Shown: piece by piece, positions 8,347 to 17,698 of the stretch | Position numbering within the stretch: the stretch's first letter is position 1 | Layout of the letters: every line of letters begins with the position of its first letter | Origin: Halomonas sp. 'Soap Lake #6' | GTDB lineage: Bacteria; Pseudomonadota; Gammaproteobacteria; Pseudomonadales; Halomonadaceae | Length of the DNA: 64,000 nucleotides | NCBI RefSeq assembly: GCF_003031405.1 | Contig: NZ_CP020469.1 | Coordinates: 3,968,001-4,032,000 of the forward strand | Direction of reading: 5' to 3' | Notes under the pieces: model-generated | The model's input: the letters and a program-made list of their open reading frames with translations, nothing else | What the model was told of the DNA's origin: nothing | The model's database searches: none | Program-made: the position numbers and the translations under genes

Positions 8347-9168
8347 TTACCACCATGCATGAAAATGATGAACCGGACCACGGCCCTTGCCAACGCTTAA
8401 CCGCGTGCTCGCTTCTAAAGCCGCATGCAGCCACCTTTTTGCTTCACTAATTGCCTCAATGGGCGCATCAGCGGCAGCGTCCTCAGGTAGCGTTGCCAAG
8501 CAAGCGGCAATCGCTGAAGAGAGCGCACAGCCAGTGCCATGTAGGTTTTCAGTAGCAATACGTGATGCAGGCAGCCATGTATGAGCATTGGGCGATGCTA
8601 ATAAATCGGGGCAGGTTGCGCCCCGCAAATGCCCACCCTTGAGCACCACATAAGGGGCGCCCAGTTGCGTTAGCCCTGGCAACATGGCTTCCATCTCATC
8701 CAGCGTGGTAGGTGCCTGGCAGTCCAGCAGCACAGCAGCTTCAGGCAGGTTGGGGGTAATCACGTCTGCTAACGGCACCAGAATATCGCGCACCGCACGA
8801 ATACCCGCATCGTCTACCAAAATATCGCCGCTTTTTGCCACCATCACTGGGTCCAGCACAATCCAGCGCGGCCGGTGCTTGCTCAACACCTCCGCAATCA
8901 CCTCGGCAACATCACGGCTAGCTACCATGCCGATTTTTACAGCATCTATGCTGACATCACCCAACAGGTGCTCGAGCTGTTCACGTATCACCTGAGGCGG
9001 CACAGGATAGACCGATGCCACGCCACAGGTATTTTGCGCAATGACAGCGGTAATCACGTTGGTGCCGTAAACACCCAACGCTGAGAAGGTTTTTAAATCA
9101 CCCTGTAGGCCTGCTCCACCAGAAGGGTCGGAGCCTGCGATAGTCAGTACATTGGCAACGTGCGTCAT
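8347..9168 (-). CDS. thiD: Hydroxymethylpyrimidine / phosphomethylpyrimidine kinase
   Basis: A 273-residue ribokinase-fold enzyme that phosphorylates 4-amino-5-hydroxymethyl-2-methylpyrimidine (HMP) twice to HMP-PP for thiamine synthesis. Hallmarks are the N-terminal GSDPSGGAGLQGDLKTF loop, VLKGGH, and the GTGCALSSAIA anion hole with its catalytic Cys. A GAGGAA ribosome site overlaps the end of dctM, and the ATG is only 12 nt from the dctM stop. It therefore appears to be the last gene of a dctQ-dctM-thiD unit. No TPP riboswitch could be recognised upstream of that unit. Confidence 0.92.
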   Translation of the reverse strand: MTHVANVLTIAGSDPSGGAGLQGDLKTFSALGVYGTNVITAVIAQNTCGVASVYPVPPQVIREQLEHLLGDVSIDAVKIGMVASRDVAEVIAEVLSKHRPRWIVLDPVMVAKSGDILVDDAGIRAVRDILVPLADVITPNLPEAAVLLDCQAPTTLDEMEAMLPGLTQLGAPYVVLKGGHLRGATCPDLLASPNAHTWLPASRIATENLHGTGCALSSAIAACLATLPEDAAADAPIEAISEAKRWLHAALEASTRLSVGKGRGPVHHFHAWW

Positions 9169-9180
9169 ACCGCTTCCTCT

Positions 9181-10596
9181 TTACAACACTGATGGTAGCC
9201 AGGTGGCGAGTCCTGGGAAAAAGGCCAGCGCCAACAGCATGCTTAACTGTAGAAGAATAAAGGGGATCACCCCTTTATAAATGGCCGAGGTAGGCACGCT
9301 TTGGGGGGTAACCCCACGCAAATAGAACAGCGCAAAGCCAAATGGCGGAGTCAAAAACGAGGTCTGCAGGTTCACTGCAATCATAATGCCAAGCCAAATG
9401 GGGTCGACGCCCATGGCCAGCAGTACCGGCCCGACAATCGGGACAACAACGAAAGTAATTTCAATAAAATCAAGAATAAAGCCCAGCAGGAAAATGACCA
9501 GCATGACCACGAGCGTAGCACCTACCACCCCACCGGGCATGGATTCAAACAGATCGGTAACAAGCTCTTCGCCCCCATAGGCGCGGAAGACCAGCGAGAA
9601 GAGCGCTGCGCCTATCAAAATCAGAAACACCATGCTGGTAACTTGAGCAGTCGAATGCAGCACTTCTTTCAGCATAGTGAGGCTCAAGCGGCGGTTGGCT
9701 GCAGCCAAAAGCAGCGCACCAAACGCACCGACAGCTGACGCTTCGGTGGGTGTGGCAAAGCCACCTAAAATGGAGCCTAAAACAGCGACGATAAGCAGTA
9801 CGGGGGGTAATAAACCTTTTAATAACAGCGGCCAAATGCTGCCAGTATGGCCCAGCTCCGCTTTCAAGGCGGCACGGTCTGCGGCAGGTGCTGCTGAGGG
9901 TTTCAACCAAGCCACTATTAGCAGGTAGATGATATACGCAATGACCAGCAGCAACCCGGGAACCAAGGCACCAATAAACAAGTCGCCAATAGAGAGCGTT
10001 TTGGGGCTCCACACTCCCATCGACAACTGCGCCTGCTGGTAAGCATTAGACAGCACATCGCCCAGCAGAACGAGCGCAATAGAGGGGGGAATAATCTGCC
10101 CTAAGGTGCCTGTTGCACAGATGGTTCCAGTGGCCAAAGAGGGCGAATAACCGCGTTTCAACATGGTAGGTAGCGATAACAGCCCCATCGTTACCACAGT
10201 CGCGCCCACAATACCGGTGGAGGCTGCCAACAGCATGCCTACAATCACTACTGCGATACCTAGCCCACCACGCAGTGCACCGAATGCCATTGCCATCGCA
10301 TCAAGCAGCGTTTCCGCTACGCGGGACTTCTCTAGCAACACCCCCATCAATACAAACAGCGGCACAGCCAACAGCGTTTGGTTGGTCATAATGCCGTAAA
10401 GCCGGTTAGGCATTGCGTTCATCATACGGGATTCAAAAGGCACTGCGACGCCCATGGACTGCAGCATTAAGCCAAAACCCGCAAACGCCAGCGCGGTACC
10501 CGCCAGCGCCAAAGCCACCGGATAGCCAAGCATAAGGACCGCACACACGGTGGCAAACAGCACCAGTGGCATAAATTCCAATAAGGTAGCCAGCAC
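9181..10596 (-). CDS. TRAP transporter large permease (DctM family), substrate unknown
   Basis: A 471-residue membrane protein of the DctM family. It starts PLVLFATVCAVLMLGYPVALALAGTA and contains the family stretch FGFALFYLRGVTP near the C-terminus. The start codon is GTG at 10596, sharing one base with the dctQ stop (TAGTG), which indicates translational coupling. It is somewhat longer than TeaC (427) and belongs to a different subgroup. No DctP solute-binding gene lies beside it, so the pair is an orphan permease whose binding protein must be encoded elsewhere. The following gene is thiD. Confidence 0.9.
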   Translation of the reverse strand: MLATLLEFMPLVLFATVCAVLMLGYPVALALAGTALAFAGFGLMLQSMGVAVPFESRMMNAMPNRLYGIMTNQTLLAVPLFVLMGVLLEKSRVAETLLDAMAMAFGALRGGLGIAVVIVGMLLAASTGIVGATVVTMGLLSLPTMLKRGYSPSLATGTICATGTLGQIIPPSIALVLLGDVLSNAYQQAQLSMGVWSPKTLSIGDLFIGALVPGLLLVIAYIIYLLIVAWLKPSAAPAADRAALKAELGHTGSIWPLLLKGLLPPVLLIVAVLGSILGGFATPTEASAVGAFGALLLAAANRRLSLTMLKEVLHSTAQVTSMVFLILIGAALFSLVFRAYGGEELVTDLFESMPGGVVGATLVVMLVIFLLGFILDFIEITFVVVPIVGPVLLAMGVDPIWLGIMIAVNLQTSFLTPPFGFALFYLRGVTPQSVPTSAIYKGVIPFILLQLSMLLALAFFPGLATWLPSVL

Positions 10597-11144
10597 TAGA
10601 GAATCTCCTCATGCTCGTGGGAGGCGTTGGATAGCTTGCCGCGAATAATGAGTGTCTGGCGTATCAACTGCGCAACCGCCTGCAGCAGGAGTAGCCCAAC
10701 CATAACTAGAATTAGCGTTTTTAAGAGGAATACGCCCGGAATACCACCATCAGGTGAGCGCTCCATCACGGCCCAACTGCTGCGCACATAGCCAAAGCTG
10801 CTAATCGCAATAAATAGCGCAACGGGAATCAGCAGGAAGAGCGTGCCTAGCAGGTCAACCCAAGCACGGCCACGCTCTGAGAAGCGTCGATAAAAAATAT
10901 CTACCCGTACATGGCCATCACGCTTAAGTGTCCAGGCAGCACCCAGCATGAAAACAGCGGCATGCATATACATAACCGACTCTTGCATCACAATACTGTT
11001 GATACCTATGAAGTAGCGCATCACCACAACAGCGAATTGAATCACCATCATGATAATCACTAACCAGGCAATGGCCCGGCCTACCCCTTCGGTCAAGCAG
11101 TCGAGCCAACGCAATAGACGTGGCTCCTGGGCATTTGCGCACAT
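10596..11144 (-). CDS. TRAP transporter small permease (DctQ family)
   Basis: A 182-residue membrane protein with four predicted helices (about 22-42, 58-78, 98-120 and 142-164), the DctQ layout. It pairs with the overlapping dctM. An AGGA ribosome-site candidate lies about 10 nt before the ATG. Upstream on the same strand is the terminator of the EEP-hydrolase gene, so transcription of dctQM-thiD must begin very close to the gene or pass through that hairpin. The substrate cannot be told from sequence. Confidence 0.88.
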   Translation of the reverse strand: MCANAQEPRLLRWLDCLTEGVGRAIAWLVIIMMVIQFAVVVMRYFIGINSIVMQESVMYMHAAVFMLGAAWTLKRDGHVRVDIFYRRFSERGRAWVDLLGTLFLLIPVALFIAISSFGYVRSSWAVMERSPDGGIPGVFLLKTLILVMVGLLLLQAVAQLIRQTLIIRGKLSNASHEHEEIL

Positions 11145-11162
11145 TGGCGATGTCCTGCATTA

Positions 11163-11197
11163 ATAAAACGGCCCAGAATCATCGCTGATTCTAGGCC
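11163..11197 (-). terminator. Intrinsic terminator ending the dsbA-EEP transcript
   Basis: On the leftward strand a 12-bp stem (GGCC plus AGAATCA-type arms, one G-U pair) with a 4-nt loop is followed by GTTTTATTAA. It lies 65 nt after the end of the EEP hydrolase gene and just before dctQ, separating the two transcription units. Confidence 0.75.
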
Positions 11198-11261
11198 AGA
11201 CGTCATCCCCAATAGCACATGATTCGTCGCTAAGCAGTAATTTATACGCTGATTAGCCGCA

Positions 11262-12128
11262 TCAACTCTTGTTGGCTAAACGTGCAGCCTCTGCGTCGGC
11301 TAAAGAATTCAGGCAAGCACTGGGAAGCGGTAAATCTACGGCAATCGGCAGGTGGTCAGAGAACAGGTGATCCAGCACGCGTACTTCAGCAGCTTCGAGC
11401 GTTTGCGAGAGCAAAATATGATCCAGCGCTCGGCGTGGCTGCCAGGAAGGGTAGCTTAACAGCGGTTTGACAGGGTGAAGCGGCAACGAGGTACTAAAGC
11501 GCGCGTGGGCATGCAACTGCTCAGGCGTACAATTCAAATCCCCCATCACTACCACATGACGAAGCGGTTCGATAATATCGCTCAGGTAATTAAGCTGACG
11601 CACACGGCCACGATGACTCAATGCTAAATGGGCCACAAAGATGTGCAGTGCGTCTGGCCCATCGCCATAGCGCACATGTATTGCTCCGCGACCAGGCAAG
11701 GCTCCTGGTAAACGGTGCTCTTCAATACGGCTAGGCACTAAACGGGAAAGCAGGCCATTACTATGCTGGGCAAAACGCCCTAGATTACGGTTCAACTGCT
11801 GGAAGTAGTGGGGAAACCCCGCTTGGCAAGCGAGGAATTCCACTTGGTTAATGCTGCCAGAGCGGAAGCTGCCACCATCGACTTCCTGCAGTCCAACCAC
11901 ATCAAACTGACCGAGCACCTCCCCCATCATCGCCAGCCGTTTTAAGCGCTGCGGATGGGGTAAAAAATGCTGCCAGCTACGGGTCACGTAGTGGTGATAA
12001 GCAGAGGTTTGAATACCTACCTGCAAATTAAATGTCAGCAGCTTCAAATGGCCCTCGTCCAATAGCGATTTTCCACTATTGGAATCAAGGCCACCTGTTA
12101 AGCCGCCTACATGACCTTTCTCTAACAC
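11262..12128 (-). CDS. Endonuclease/exonuclease/phosphatase (EEP) family protein
   Basis: A 288-residue soluble hydrolase of the EEP (DNase I-like) superfamily. Catalytic landmarks in order are TFNLQVG near residue 32, the metal-binding VVGLQEVDGG near 78-87, VAHLALSHRGR in the middle, VMGDLNCTPEQ, and SDHLPIAVDLP near the C-terminus. The first 25 residues are poorly conserved-looking, so a start nearer residue 20-27 is possible. No signal peptide is visible. It follows dsbA by 2 nt and is probably co-transcribed. Substrate (nucleic acid, phospholipid or phosphoester) cannot be decided. Confidence 0.83.
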   Translation of the reverse strand: MLEKGHVGGLTGGLDSNSGKSLLDEGHLKLLTFNLQVGIQTSAYHHYVTRSWQHFLPHPQRLKRLAMMGEVLGQFDVVGLQEVDGGSFRSGSINQVEFLACQAGFPHYFQQLNRNLGRFAQHSNGLLSRLVPSRIEEHRLPGALPGRGAIHVRYGDGPDALHIFVAHLALSHRGRVRQLNYLSDIIEPLRHVVVMGDLNCTPEQLHAHARFSTSLPLHPVKPLLSYPSWQPRRALDHILLSQTLEAAEVRVLDHLFSDHLPIAVDLPLPSACLNSLADAEAARLANKS

Positions 12129-12130
12129 TG

Positions 12131-12763
12131 TTATTCTGCACGCTCGCTGCGTACACGCTCGATTAAAGCATCCGCAATTTGCGGCATGTTCTCAAGGCTA
12201 CCTGCCGTGCTGGGAGTGATCACATAGCGACCATCTACCACTAGCGCAGGAACCCCCATCAAACGCATTTCTCGCATGCGGCTGTGCGCTTTATTGACTT
12301 CACTGCGTACGCTGAATGAGCCCAGCGCTTGTTTCGCTTCTTCTTTCGAAACACCGTAGTCAGCAAAAAACGCTGCAATGTCATCTGCATCGGTTAGCGA
12401 GCGACCATCTTCATGAATGGCCTCGAAAAAATCTGCATGCAGCTTTTCTTCAATCCCTAGCGACTGAGCAGCATAAAAGGCATTGGCGTGGGTATTCCAA
12501 TCACCGCCCATGGTGGCAGGCATGTGCACAATGCTGACATCGTCTTCAAGTGTTTCGTACCATTCGCTTACGGGCGTTTGCAGACGGTAGCAGTGCGGGC
12601 ATCCGAACCAAAACGCTTCGGTCACTTCGATCTGTCCATCATCTACGTTTGTCGCTACGGGGGAGGCAAGTAGCGTGTAGTGCTGGCCTTCAACCAATTG
12701 CTGAGCATTGACGGTAGCAGCAAGGCCCAGACCAGCCAGCGCGACCATTAACGTTTTAAACAT
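12131..12763 (-). CDS. dsbA: Thiol:disulfide interchange protein DsbA
   Basis: A 210-residue periplasmic oxidase that introduces disulfides into exported proteins and is reoxidised by DsbB. A signal peptide ends near residue 20 (ATVNA-QQ). The thioredoxin-like active site is FGCPHCYRL, with Cys55 and Cys58, and the cis-Pro loop is GVPALVVDG. The ATG at 12763 (MFKTLM) fits the signal peptide better than the upstream in-frame ATG at 12805. It sits downstream of the cytochrome c4 gene, a frequent pairing in Pseudomonas relatives. Confidence 0.93.
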   Translation of the reverse strand: MFKTLMVALAGLGLAATVNAQQLVEGQHYTLLASPVATNVDDGQIEVTEAFWFGCPHCYRLQTPVSEWYETLEDDVSIVHMPATMGGDWNTHANAFYAAQSLGIEEKLHADFFEAIHEDGRSLTDADDIAAFFADYGVSKEEAKQALGSFSVRSEVNKAHSRMREMRLMGVPALVVDGRYVITPSTAGSLENMPQIADALIERVRSERAE

Positions 12764-12871
12764 AGCGAGAATTCTCCGAGGATAAGCGAAGGCTGAGACC
12801 GTCAACGGAAGCCTGAGGTTCCCCGCTTGGCCAACTTAATGAAACAAAAGGGGGAACCCAAGATATTACGC

Positions 12872-13501
12872 TTAGTGCAAGCCCAACAGATAGTTGGCTA
12901 CCGCTTCCATATCGTTATCGCTCATTTTTACAGCGATATCACGCATGATATTGTTCGCGTCGTTAGCTCGTTCGCCAGCTGCAAAATCCTGCAGGGTGGC
13001 GATGGTGTACTCTGCATGCTGGCCGGAAAGCGCCGGATAAACCGCGCTGCCAATACCTACGCCAGTCGGTGTATGGCAGGCACTACATGCAGGAATACCT
13101 TTTGCCATATCTCCTGCACGGTAAAGCTCTTCACCACGTGCAAGCAATTCCGTGTCTTCGTCACTGGTTTGACCCAAATTGGCGTTCTGCCCAGCGAAGA
13201 AAGCAGCCACATCCCAGGCATCCTGGTCAGAGTAGCCATCAACTTGGCCAGCCATTGTGGGAACCACACGGTTGCCATCGCGAATATCCATAATCTGCTT
13301 GGCAAGATAAGACATTTGCTGTCCTGCCAAGTTAGGAAAGGCACCCGATGGGCTGATGCCCGTTTGGCCATGACAGGCCGCACAGGTTTGGGCCATTTCA
13401 CGACCAGCGGAAGCATCAGCCTCAGCTTGATGGTCGGTTTGCGCGTGGGCGGTGCCAACGGCACCCATGGTAATTGCCAGGCTTGCCAGTAACTTTCTCA
13501 T
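12872..13501 (-). CDS. Di-haem cytochrome c4
   Basis: A 209-residue periplasmic electron carrier with two c-type haem sites: CAACH at 40-44 and CSACH at 139-143. They lie in two homologous halves, with the axial-Met regions downstream of each (PTMAGQ and NIMRDIAVKM). A signal peptide runs to about residue 20 (GTAHA-QT). The ATG at 13501 (MRKLLASLAI) is chosen; the frame extends 56 codons further without protein character. Cytochrome c4 passes electrons to terminal oxidases such as cbb3. It is divergent from engB, the usual arrangement in Pseudomonas and Halomonas relatives. Confidence 0.92.
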   Translation of the reverse strand: MRKLLASLAITMGAVGTAHAQTDHQAEADASAGREMAQTCAACHGQTGISPSGAFPNLAGQQMSYLAKQIMDIRDGNRVVPTMAGQVDGYSDQDAWDVAAFFAGQNANLGQTSDEDTELLARGEELYRAGDMAKGIPACSACHTPTGVGIGSAVYPALSGQHAEYTIATLQDFAAGERANDANNIMRDIAVKMSDNDMEAVANYLLGLH

Positions 13502-13809
13502 TGCTAGTCCACTATGCCGTTTGATTATTGACTGGTACGCATCCTGGGCGCTGCCCAGGTTCAGCACTTTACCAGGGTCAGCTCCGCCAAAACGAACAAC
13601 ATGTCGTGTTGGTCGCTGCTGGCTAGAGCGCGATGGTACACTAGCGCCCCAGGTCGCAGTTATAAACATCTTGCATTATAACGAATCACCCTAGCGGCGG
13701 GAATGCAAGTCCAAGACTGCTTTAGGGGTAATTCGTCGCGGTACCGCTTTTTTTCACGTTAATGTAGGGAAGCAGGCCGTTTATATGTTCGTTTTTCAGG
13801 ATTAATTCC
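13502..13809. other. Divergent promoter region between cytochrome c4 and engB
   Basis: The 308-nt intergenic stretch must hold both promoters. A short palindrome GCGGTACCGC at 13738-13747 is followed by seven T. It has no room for a loop in its centre, so I do not call it a terminator. No ORF with protein character and no tRNA were seen. Confidence 0.4.
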
Positions 13810-14454
13810 ATGACTACCCCCCATGATAGCCTAGTCGTTCGACTGAACTACCCCACTGCTCGCTTTATCATCAGTGCACCAACCCTTGCGCTTTGTCCTG
13901 ATGATACTGGTGCGGAAGTGGCCTTTGCCGGGCGCTCCAACGCGGGAAAATCCAGCGCGATTAACGCGCTGACCCAGCAGACCGCGCTGGCTCGCACCTC
14001 GAAAACACCAGGCCGCACCCAACTGATTAACTTTTTTAGCGTGATGAATGATGAGTCGCGGCGCTTGGTTGATTTGCCGGGTTACGGTTACGCCAAAGTG
14101 CCCGAGTCAGTCAAACTTGAGTGGCAGAAGCACTTAGCAGAGTATCTTCGCAACCGCTTTAGTCTACGCGGCCTAGTACTGCTAATGGACGTGCGTCACC
14201 CGCTCACCGAGTTCGACCAAATGATGCTCAACTATGCTGACCAGCGTGCAATGCCGGTGCATATCCTGCTGACTAAATCCGACAAGCTTAAAAAGGGCCC
14301 AGCCAGTGCCGCGCTGCAAAAAGTTCGATCACGCCTAAAAGAGTGGGAAGACCTAGTATCGGTACAGCTTTTTTCTTCGCTTAAACGCGACGGCGTAGAC
14401 ACGCTTTCTCAAAAGCTTGACCAGTGGCTGCATACCCCGGCCCAGCCAGAGTAA
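13810..14454 (+). CDS. engB: Ribosome biogenesis GTPase EngB (YihA/YsxC)
   Basis: A 214-residue TRAFAC GTPase needed for late 50S subunit assembly. GTPase motifs are intact: G1 GRSNAGKSS (41-49), [11 protein letters not shown] with the G2 Thr, G3 DLPGYGYAK and G4 TKSDK near residue 156. An AGGA site lies about 10 nt before the ATG. The gene is single and divergent from the cytochrome c4 gene. Confidence 0.95.
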   Translation: MTTPHDSLVVRLNYPTARFIISAPTLALCPDDTGAEVAFAGRSNAGKSSAINALTQQTALARTSKTPGRTQLINFFSVMNDESRRLVDLPGYGYAKVPESVKLEWQKHLAEYLRNRFSLRGLVLLMDVRHPLTEFDQMMLNYADQRAMPVHILLTKSDKLKKGPASAALQKVRSRLKEWEDLVSVQLFSSLKRDGVDTLSQKLDQWLHTPAQPE

Positions 14455-14499
14455 GACCAGCCGTCCGCTTAAGCTGCTCGTAACAACAAACAAGTGCGC

Positions 14500-15237
14500 T
14501 CAGTTACGCTCTTCCAGCCACTCAATCAGGCTGGGCAGCTCTTTAACATGGGCAATGCGGTGGACACGCGCAGGCAGCGCCTGATCACCGCGCTCGGCTA
14601 TCCAGACAGCGTGCATCCCCAGCTGCTGAGCAGGCAGCACATCCTCTTGCCAAGAGTCACCAACATGCATGGCACAGTTTGGCGCTACATTAAGCCGCTC
14701 AAGGGCAGTAAGAAACGGCTTAGGGTCTGGCTTGGGCGCCAGTAGCTCACCTGCAGCAATCGCGACAGGGAAGTAGCAGGCCAGGGGTTGGCGCTTCAAG
14801 TGAATATTGCCGTTAGTGATCGCGGCCAGGTGGTAACGCTCGGCTAAGGTGGCCAGCAATTCAGCAGCTTCGGGGTGAGGCGTTACCTGCACCCGTAAGC
14901 GGTGAAATTCGTTCATTGCGGCGGCAGCCCAAAGCAGTGCTGCACTGCGCGTAAGGCCCTGCGACTCTAGCTGTGCCTCAAGCGCCCGTAACCGTAGCCA
15001 GGTAAAGTCTCCTCGCCGCTCAGGCACTCGCTGCGCCCACTGCTGGCGACGCTGCAAGTAATCCGCCACACCTTGTTCATAGTTCAGCGCTAACGGTGGC
15101 TCCTGGCGCGCACCACGCCACATCGCTAGTGCCTTTAATAGCCAGCGATAGTGCCCCTCTTCGGTTTTTAACATTACCCCTTGGTTATCCCAAAGCGTGT
15201 CATCAAGATCAAAGGTAATCGCTTGCAAAGAGGACAT
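14500..15237 (-). CDS. HAD-superfamily phosphatase (YigB-like)
   Basis: A 245-residue class I HAD hydrolase. Motif I is FDLDDTLWD with Asp10 and Asp12, motif II is AAITNGN, and motifs III/IV are KPDPKPF and HVGDSWQEDV. It is likely a cytosolic phosphatase of the FMN/sugar-phosphate type. It begins 2 nt after xerC and closes the run lptM-lysA-dapF-DUF484-xerC-HAD, the conserved order around dapF in Pseudomonas and E. coli (where the HAD gene is yigB). Confidence 0.9.
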   Translation of the reverse strand: MSSLQAITFDLDDTLWDNQGVMLKTEEGHYRWLLKALAMWRGARQEPPLALNYEQGVADYLQRRQQWAQRVPERRGDFTWLRLRALEAQLESQGLTRSAALLWAAAAMNEFHRLRVQVTPHPEAAELLATLAERYHLAAITNGNIHLKRQPLACYFPVAIAAGELLAPKPDPKPFLTALERLNVAPNCAMHVGDSWQEDVLPAQQLGMHAVWIAERGDQALPARVHRIAHVKELPSLIEWLEERN

Positions 15238-15239
15238 GG

Positions 15240-16154
15240 CTAGCTCCGGGTAGGGCGGCGTTTAGCACGAGGGTGAGCGGCATCGTAACTTTCAGCTAAG
15301 TGCTGCCAATCGAGCCGCGTATACACCTGGGTAGTGGATAAATTGGCGTGGCCAAGCAGCTCCTGGACCGCGCGCAGGTCCTGGCTGGATTCCAAGAGAT
15401 GACTAGCAAATGAGTGGCGCAGGCGATGGGGATGCAAATGCTCAGGTAGGCCGCGCTCAATAGAGAGCAGCGCCAAGCGCTTTTGAATAGCCCGATGCCC
15501 AAGGCGCTTACCGCGCTGACCGACGAATAGCGCTAGCTCACCAGCAGGCGCTAACCCTTCGCGGCAGGCAAGCCAGACTGTCAACGCCTGATGAGCGCGG
15601 CTACCCACCGGAACTTGGCGGGGCTTACTGCCTTTACCCATCACTCGCACGTGGTTAGCGGTTAAGTGGCCTAAATCCAGCGCTGCCAACTCTGCCAAGC
15701 GCAAACCACTGGAATAAAACAGCTCCAATATGGCTTGATCACGCACCGCTAGTGGCGAGCCATCATGAGGAGTATCCAAAAAGCGCGCCAAGGCGTCCAC
15801 ATCTACCGGTCTGGGCAGGTGGCTTGGCTGTTTGGGGGTGCGCAGCAGGCTCACAGGGTTATCCACCAACACACCCTGTTTAACCAGGAAGTCAGCAAAG
15901 CGCGAGAGCGCAGCGCGTCTGCGTGCCAAGCTTCTAGGTGCCAAACCACGGCTGCGCTCCGCACCTAAAAATGCCCTTAGAAAATGCGCATCCAGCATGT
16001 TGGGGTCAGTGACGCCCCGCTTTTCCGTAAAGCGACAAAGTGCTGCCAAATCCTGGCGATAGGCTGCTACCGTGGCGGGGCTTGCGTGAGCTGCCAACGC
16101 CGCTAAATAGCACTCAACCTGCTCTGCCAGCGGCGTGTCAGGCACGGGACTCAA
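15240..16154 (-). CDS. xerC: Tyrosine recombinase XerC
   Basis: A 304-residue site-specific recombinase that, with XerD, resolves chromosome dimers at dif. The N-terminal SAM-like domain (1-100) is followed by a catalytic domain with Arg in SGLRLAELAAL, Lys in GKGSKPRQVPV, HPHRLRHSFASHLLE (His and Arg), LGHANLSTTQ (His) and the nucleophile Tyr in TTQVYTRLDW. The start overlaps the DUF484 gene by 17 nt. A GTG three codons in is an alternative. Its place in the dapF operon supports XerC rather than XerD. Confidence 0.93.
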   Translation of the reverse strand: MSPVPDTPLAEQVECYLAALAAHASPATVAAYRQDLAALCRFTEKRGVTDPNMLDAHFLRAFLGAERSRGLAPRSLARRRAALSRFADFLVKQGVLVDNPVSLLRTPKQPSHLPRPVDVDALARFLDTPHDGSPLAVRDQAILELFYSSGLRLAELAALDLGHLTANHVRVMGKGSKPRQVPVGSRAHQALTVWLACREGLAPAGELALFVGQRGKRLGHRAIQKRLALLSIERGLPEHLHPHRLRHSFASHLLESSQDLRAVQELLGHANLSTTQVYTRLDWQHLAESYDAAHPRAKRRPTRS

Positions 16155-16848
16155 GCCGCATCAACAGTCGCGCAACGATGTCTCCCAGGTACTCGGTAAA
16201 CAACGTATCCATACTGGCGCGGTAGCACTCAGGGTCGGGGCTGGCTAGCAGTAAATAACCCAGCGGCTCTCCTGCTGAAAGGCGTGAAATTGCGCAGGAC
16301 CCTGCTTTGCGAGGCGCCTTGGTATGAGGCAGTAGGCACTTCCAGTCGCTAACACTAAGTTTGGCACAGCGGCTAGTGCGGCCATCCAGCAATGCCGCTA
16401 AACGAGCACTGGCATGCTGATCCAGCACATGGCGCGGCGGCTGGGGAGGCTCCGGCTCACTATCACTTAACGTCGCAGGGCACCATAGCGCCATAGAGGG
16501 GGTATCGAAGTGCTCGCTTAACTGGGTTGCTAACGTTTGGGCCAACGTATCGCGATCTTGCGCTTCTACCAGGGCCAGCAGCGTTTCCCTTAAGCGACGA
16601 TACTGGGCTTCGTTATGTCGAGCTGTTTCTAACAGGTGCTCAAGGCGTCCTTCAGCTTTTTCAGCGCGCTCACGTAAGTCCATAACCAGCCGCTCAAGCA
16701 GAGATACTGCGCCATCGATATGCGGATGCGGTACTTTGAGCTGCTGTAATAATCCTTCCCTACCGACAAAAAAATCGGGATGACGGGCCAGCCAGAACGC
16801 CACTTGATCAGGGTCGAGCGTCTTGCGCGGCTCAGGGGCTTGAGACAT
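16138..16848 (-). CDS. DUF484 family protein
   Basis: A 236-residue cytosolic protein. It opens with the family hallmark VAFWLARHPDFFVGREGLLQQLKVPH (broken here: VAFWLARHPDFF, then LLQQLKVPH), followed by a helical stretch and a GAF-like C-terminal half. It sits between dapF and xerC, where DUF484 is almost always found. The biochemical role is unknown. A 17-nt overlap with xerC suggests coupled translation. Confidence 0.9.
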   Translation of the reverse strand: MSQAPEPRKTLDPDQVAFWLARHPDFFVGREGLLQQLKVPHPHIDGAVSLLERLVMDLRERAEKAEGRLEHLLETARHNEAQYRRLRETLLALVEAQDRDTLAQTLATQLSEHFDTPSMALWCPATLSDSEPEPPQPPRHVLDQHASARLAALLDGRTSRCAKLSVSDWKCLLPHTKAPRKAGSCAISRLSAGEPLGYLLLASPDPECYRASMDTLFTEYLGDIVARLLMRLESRA

Positions 16849-16864
16849 CGCCGTTCTCCTCGAA

Positions 16865-17698
16865 TTAGGTGAGTGCTACACGACCATCAAAGACCCGCGT
16901 AGCAGGCCCTACCATAACTAACGATGCTTCAGGATCAGGCCACTCAATACTGAGCTGACCACCAAGCAAATGTACCGTAACGGGACTTTTCAACAGGCCC
17001 TGACGGATGCCGCTCGCCACAGCTGCACAGGCTCCGGTACCACAAGCGAGGGTCTCGCCACTACCACGTTCGAACACTCGTAGGCGGATCTCACTGGGCG
17101 ATACTACCTGCATAAAGCCTACATTGACTCGCTTGGCAAAGCGCGGATGCGCTTCAATTAATGGGCCAAGCCGCTCAACCGGTGCGGTAGCTACGTCTTC
17201 CACCTGGAGTACAGCATGGGGGTTACCCATGGAAATAGCACCGATATGCAGCGTTTCCCCCGCCACTTCCAACGCATGCAGCGGCTGATCGCCCGGCGCC
17301 TCAAAGGGTAGCGTGGCGGGATTAAAGCGCGGCTTACCCATATCCACGCGCACCAATCCATCGTGCTGCACATTCAGAACCAGCGGGCCACCCGCAGTTT
17401 CCACGTGGATTTCATGCTTATGGGTCAGGCGCTGATCACGTACAAAACGAGCGAAACAGCGCGCACCGTTACCACAGTTCTCCACTTCACTACCATCTGC
17501 GTTGTAGATACGGTAGCGAAAATCCATATCCGGATCTCGAGGCGGCTCTACGATCAATAGCTGATCAAAGCCAATACCAAAACGGCGATCCGCCAGTTGG
17601 CGAATCTGTTCATCTAGCAACTTTGCACGCTGGGTGACTAGGTCAACAACCATAAAGTCATTGCCCAAGCCATGCATTTTAGTGAAGTGGAGCAGCAT
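16865..17698 (-). CDS. dapF: Diaminopimelate epimerase
   Basis: A 277-residue enzyme converting LL- to meso-diaminopimelate for lysine and peptidoglycan. The two catalytic cysteines are in [12 protein letters not shown] (about residue 73-80) and [10 protein letters not shown] (about 219). N-terminal [15 protein letters not shown] is diagnostic. Its ATG shares a base with the lysA stop, indicating coupled translation. Confidence 0.96.
   Translation of the reverse strand: MLLHFTKMHGLGNDFMVVDLVTQRAKLLDEQIRQLADRRFGIGFDQLLIVEPPRDPDMDFRYRIYNADGSEVENCGNGARCFARFVRDQRLTHKHEIHVETAGGPLVLNVQHDGLVRVDMGKPRFNPATLPFEAPGDQPLHALEVAGETLHIGAISMGNPHAVLQVEDVATAPVERLGPLIEAHPRFAKRVNVGFMQVVSPSEIRLRVFERGSGETLACGTGACAAVASGIRQGLLKSPVTVHLLGGQLSIEWPDPEASLVMVGPATRVFDGRVALT

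Noticed and set aside
11145..11261. Possible TPP riboswitch before dctQM-thiD
   Set aside because: The CUGAGA and ACCUGAUCUGG-type conserved boxes are absent; only a terminator hairpin is present.
13738..13754. GCGGTACCGC followed by a T run before engB as an intrinsic terminator
   Set aside because: The palindrome has no loop, so a stable RNA hairpin of adequate length cannot form.
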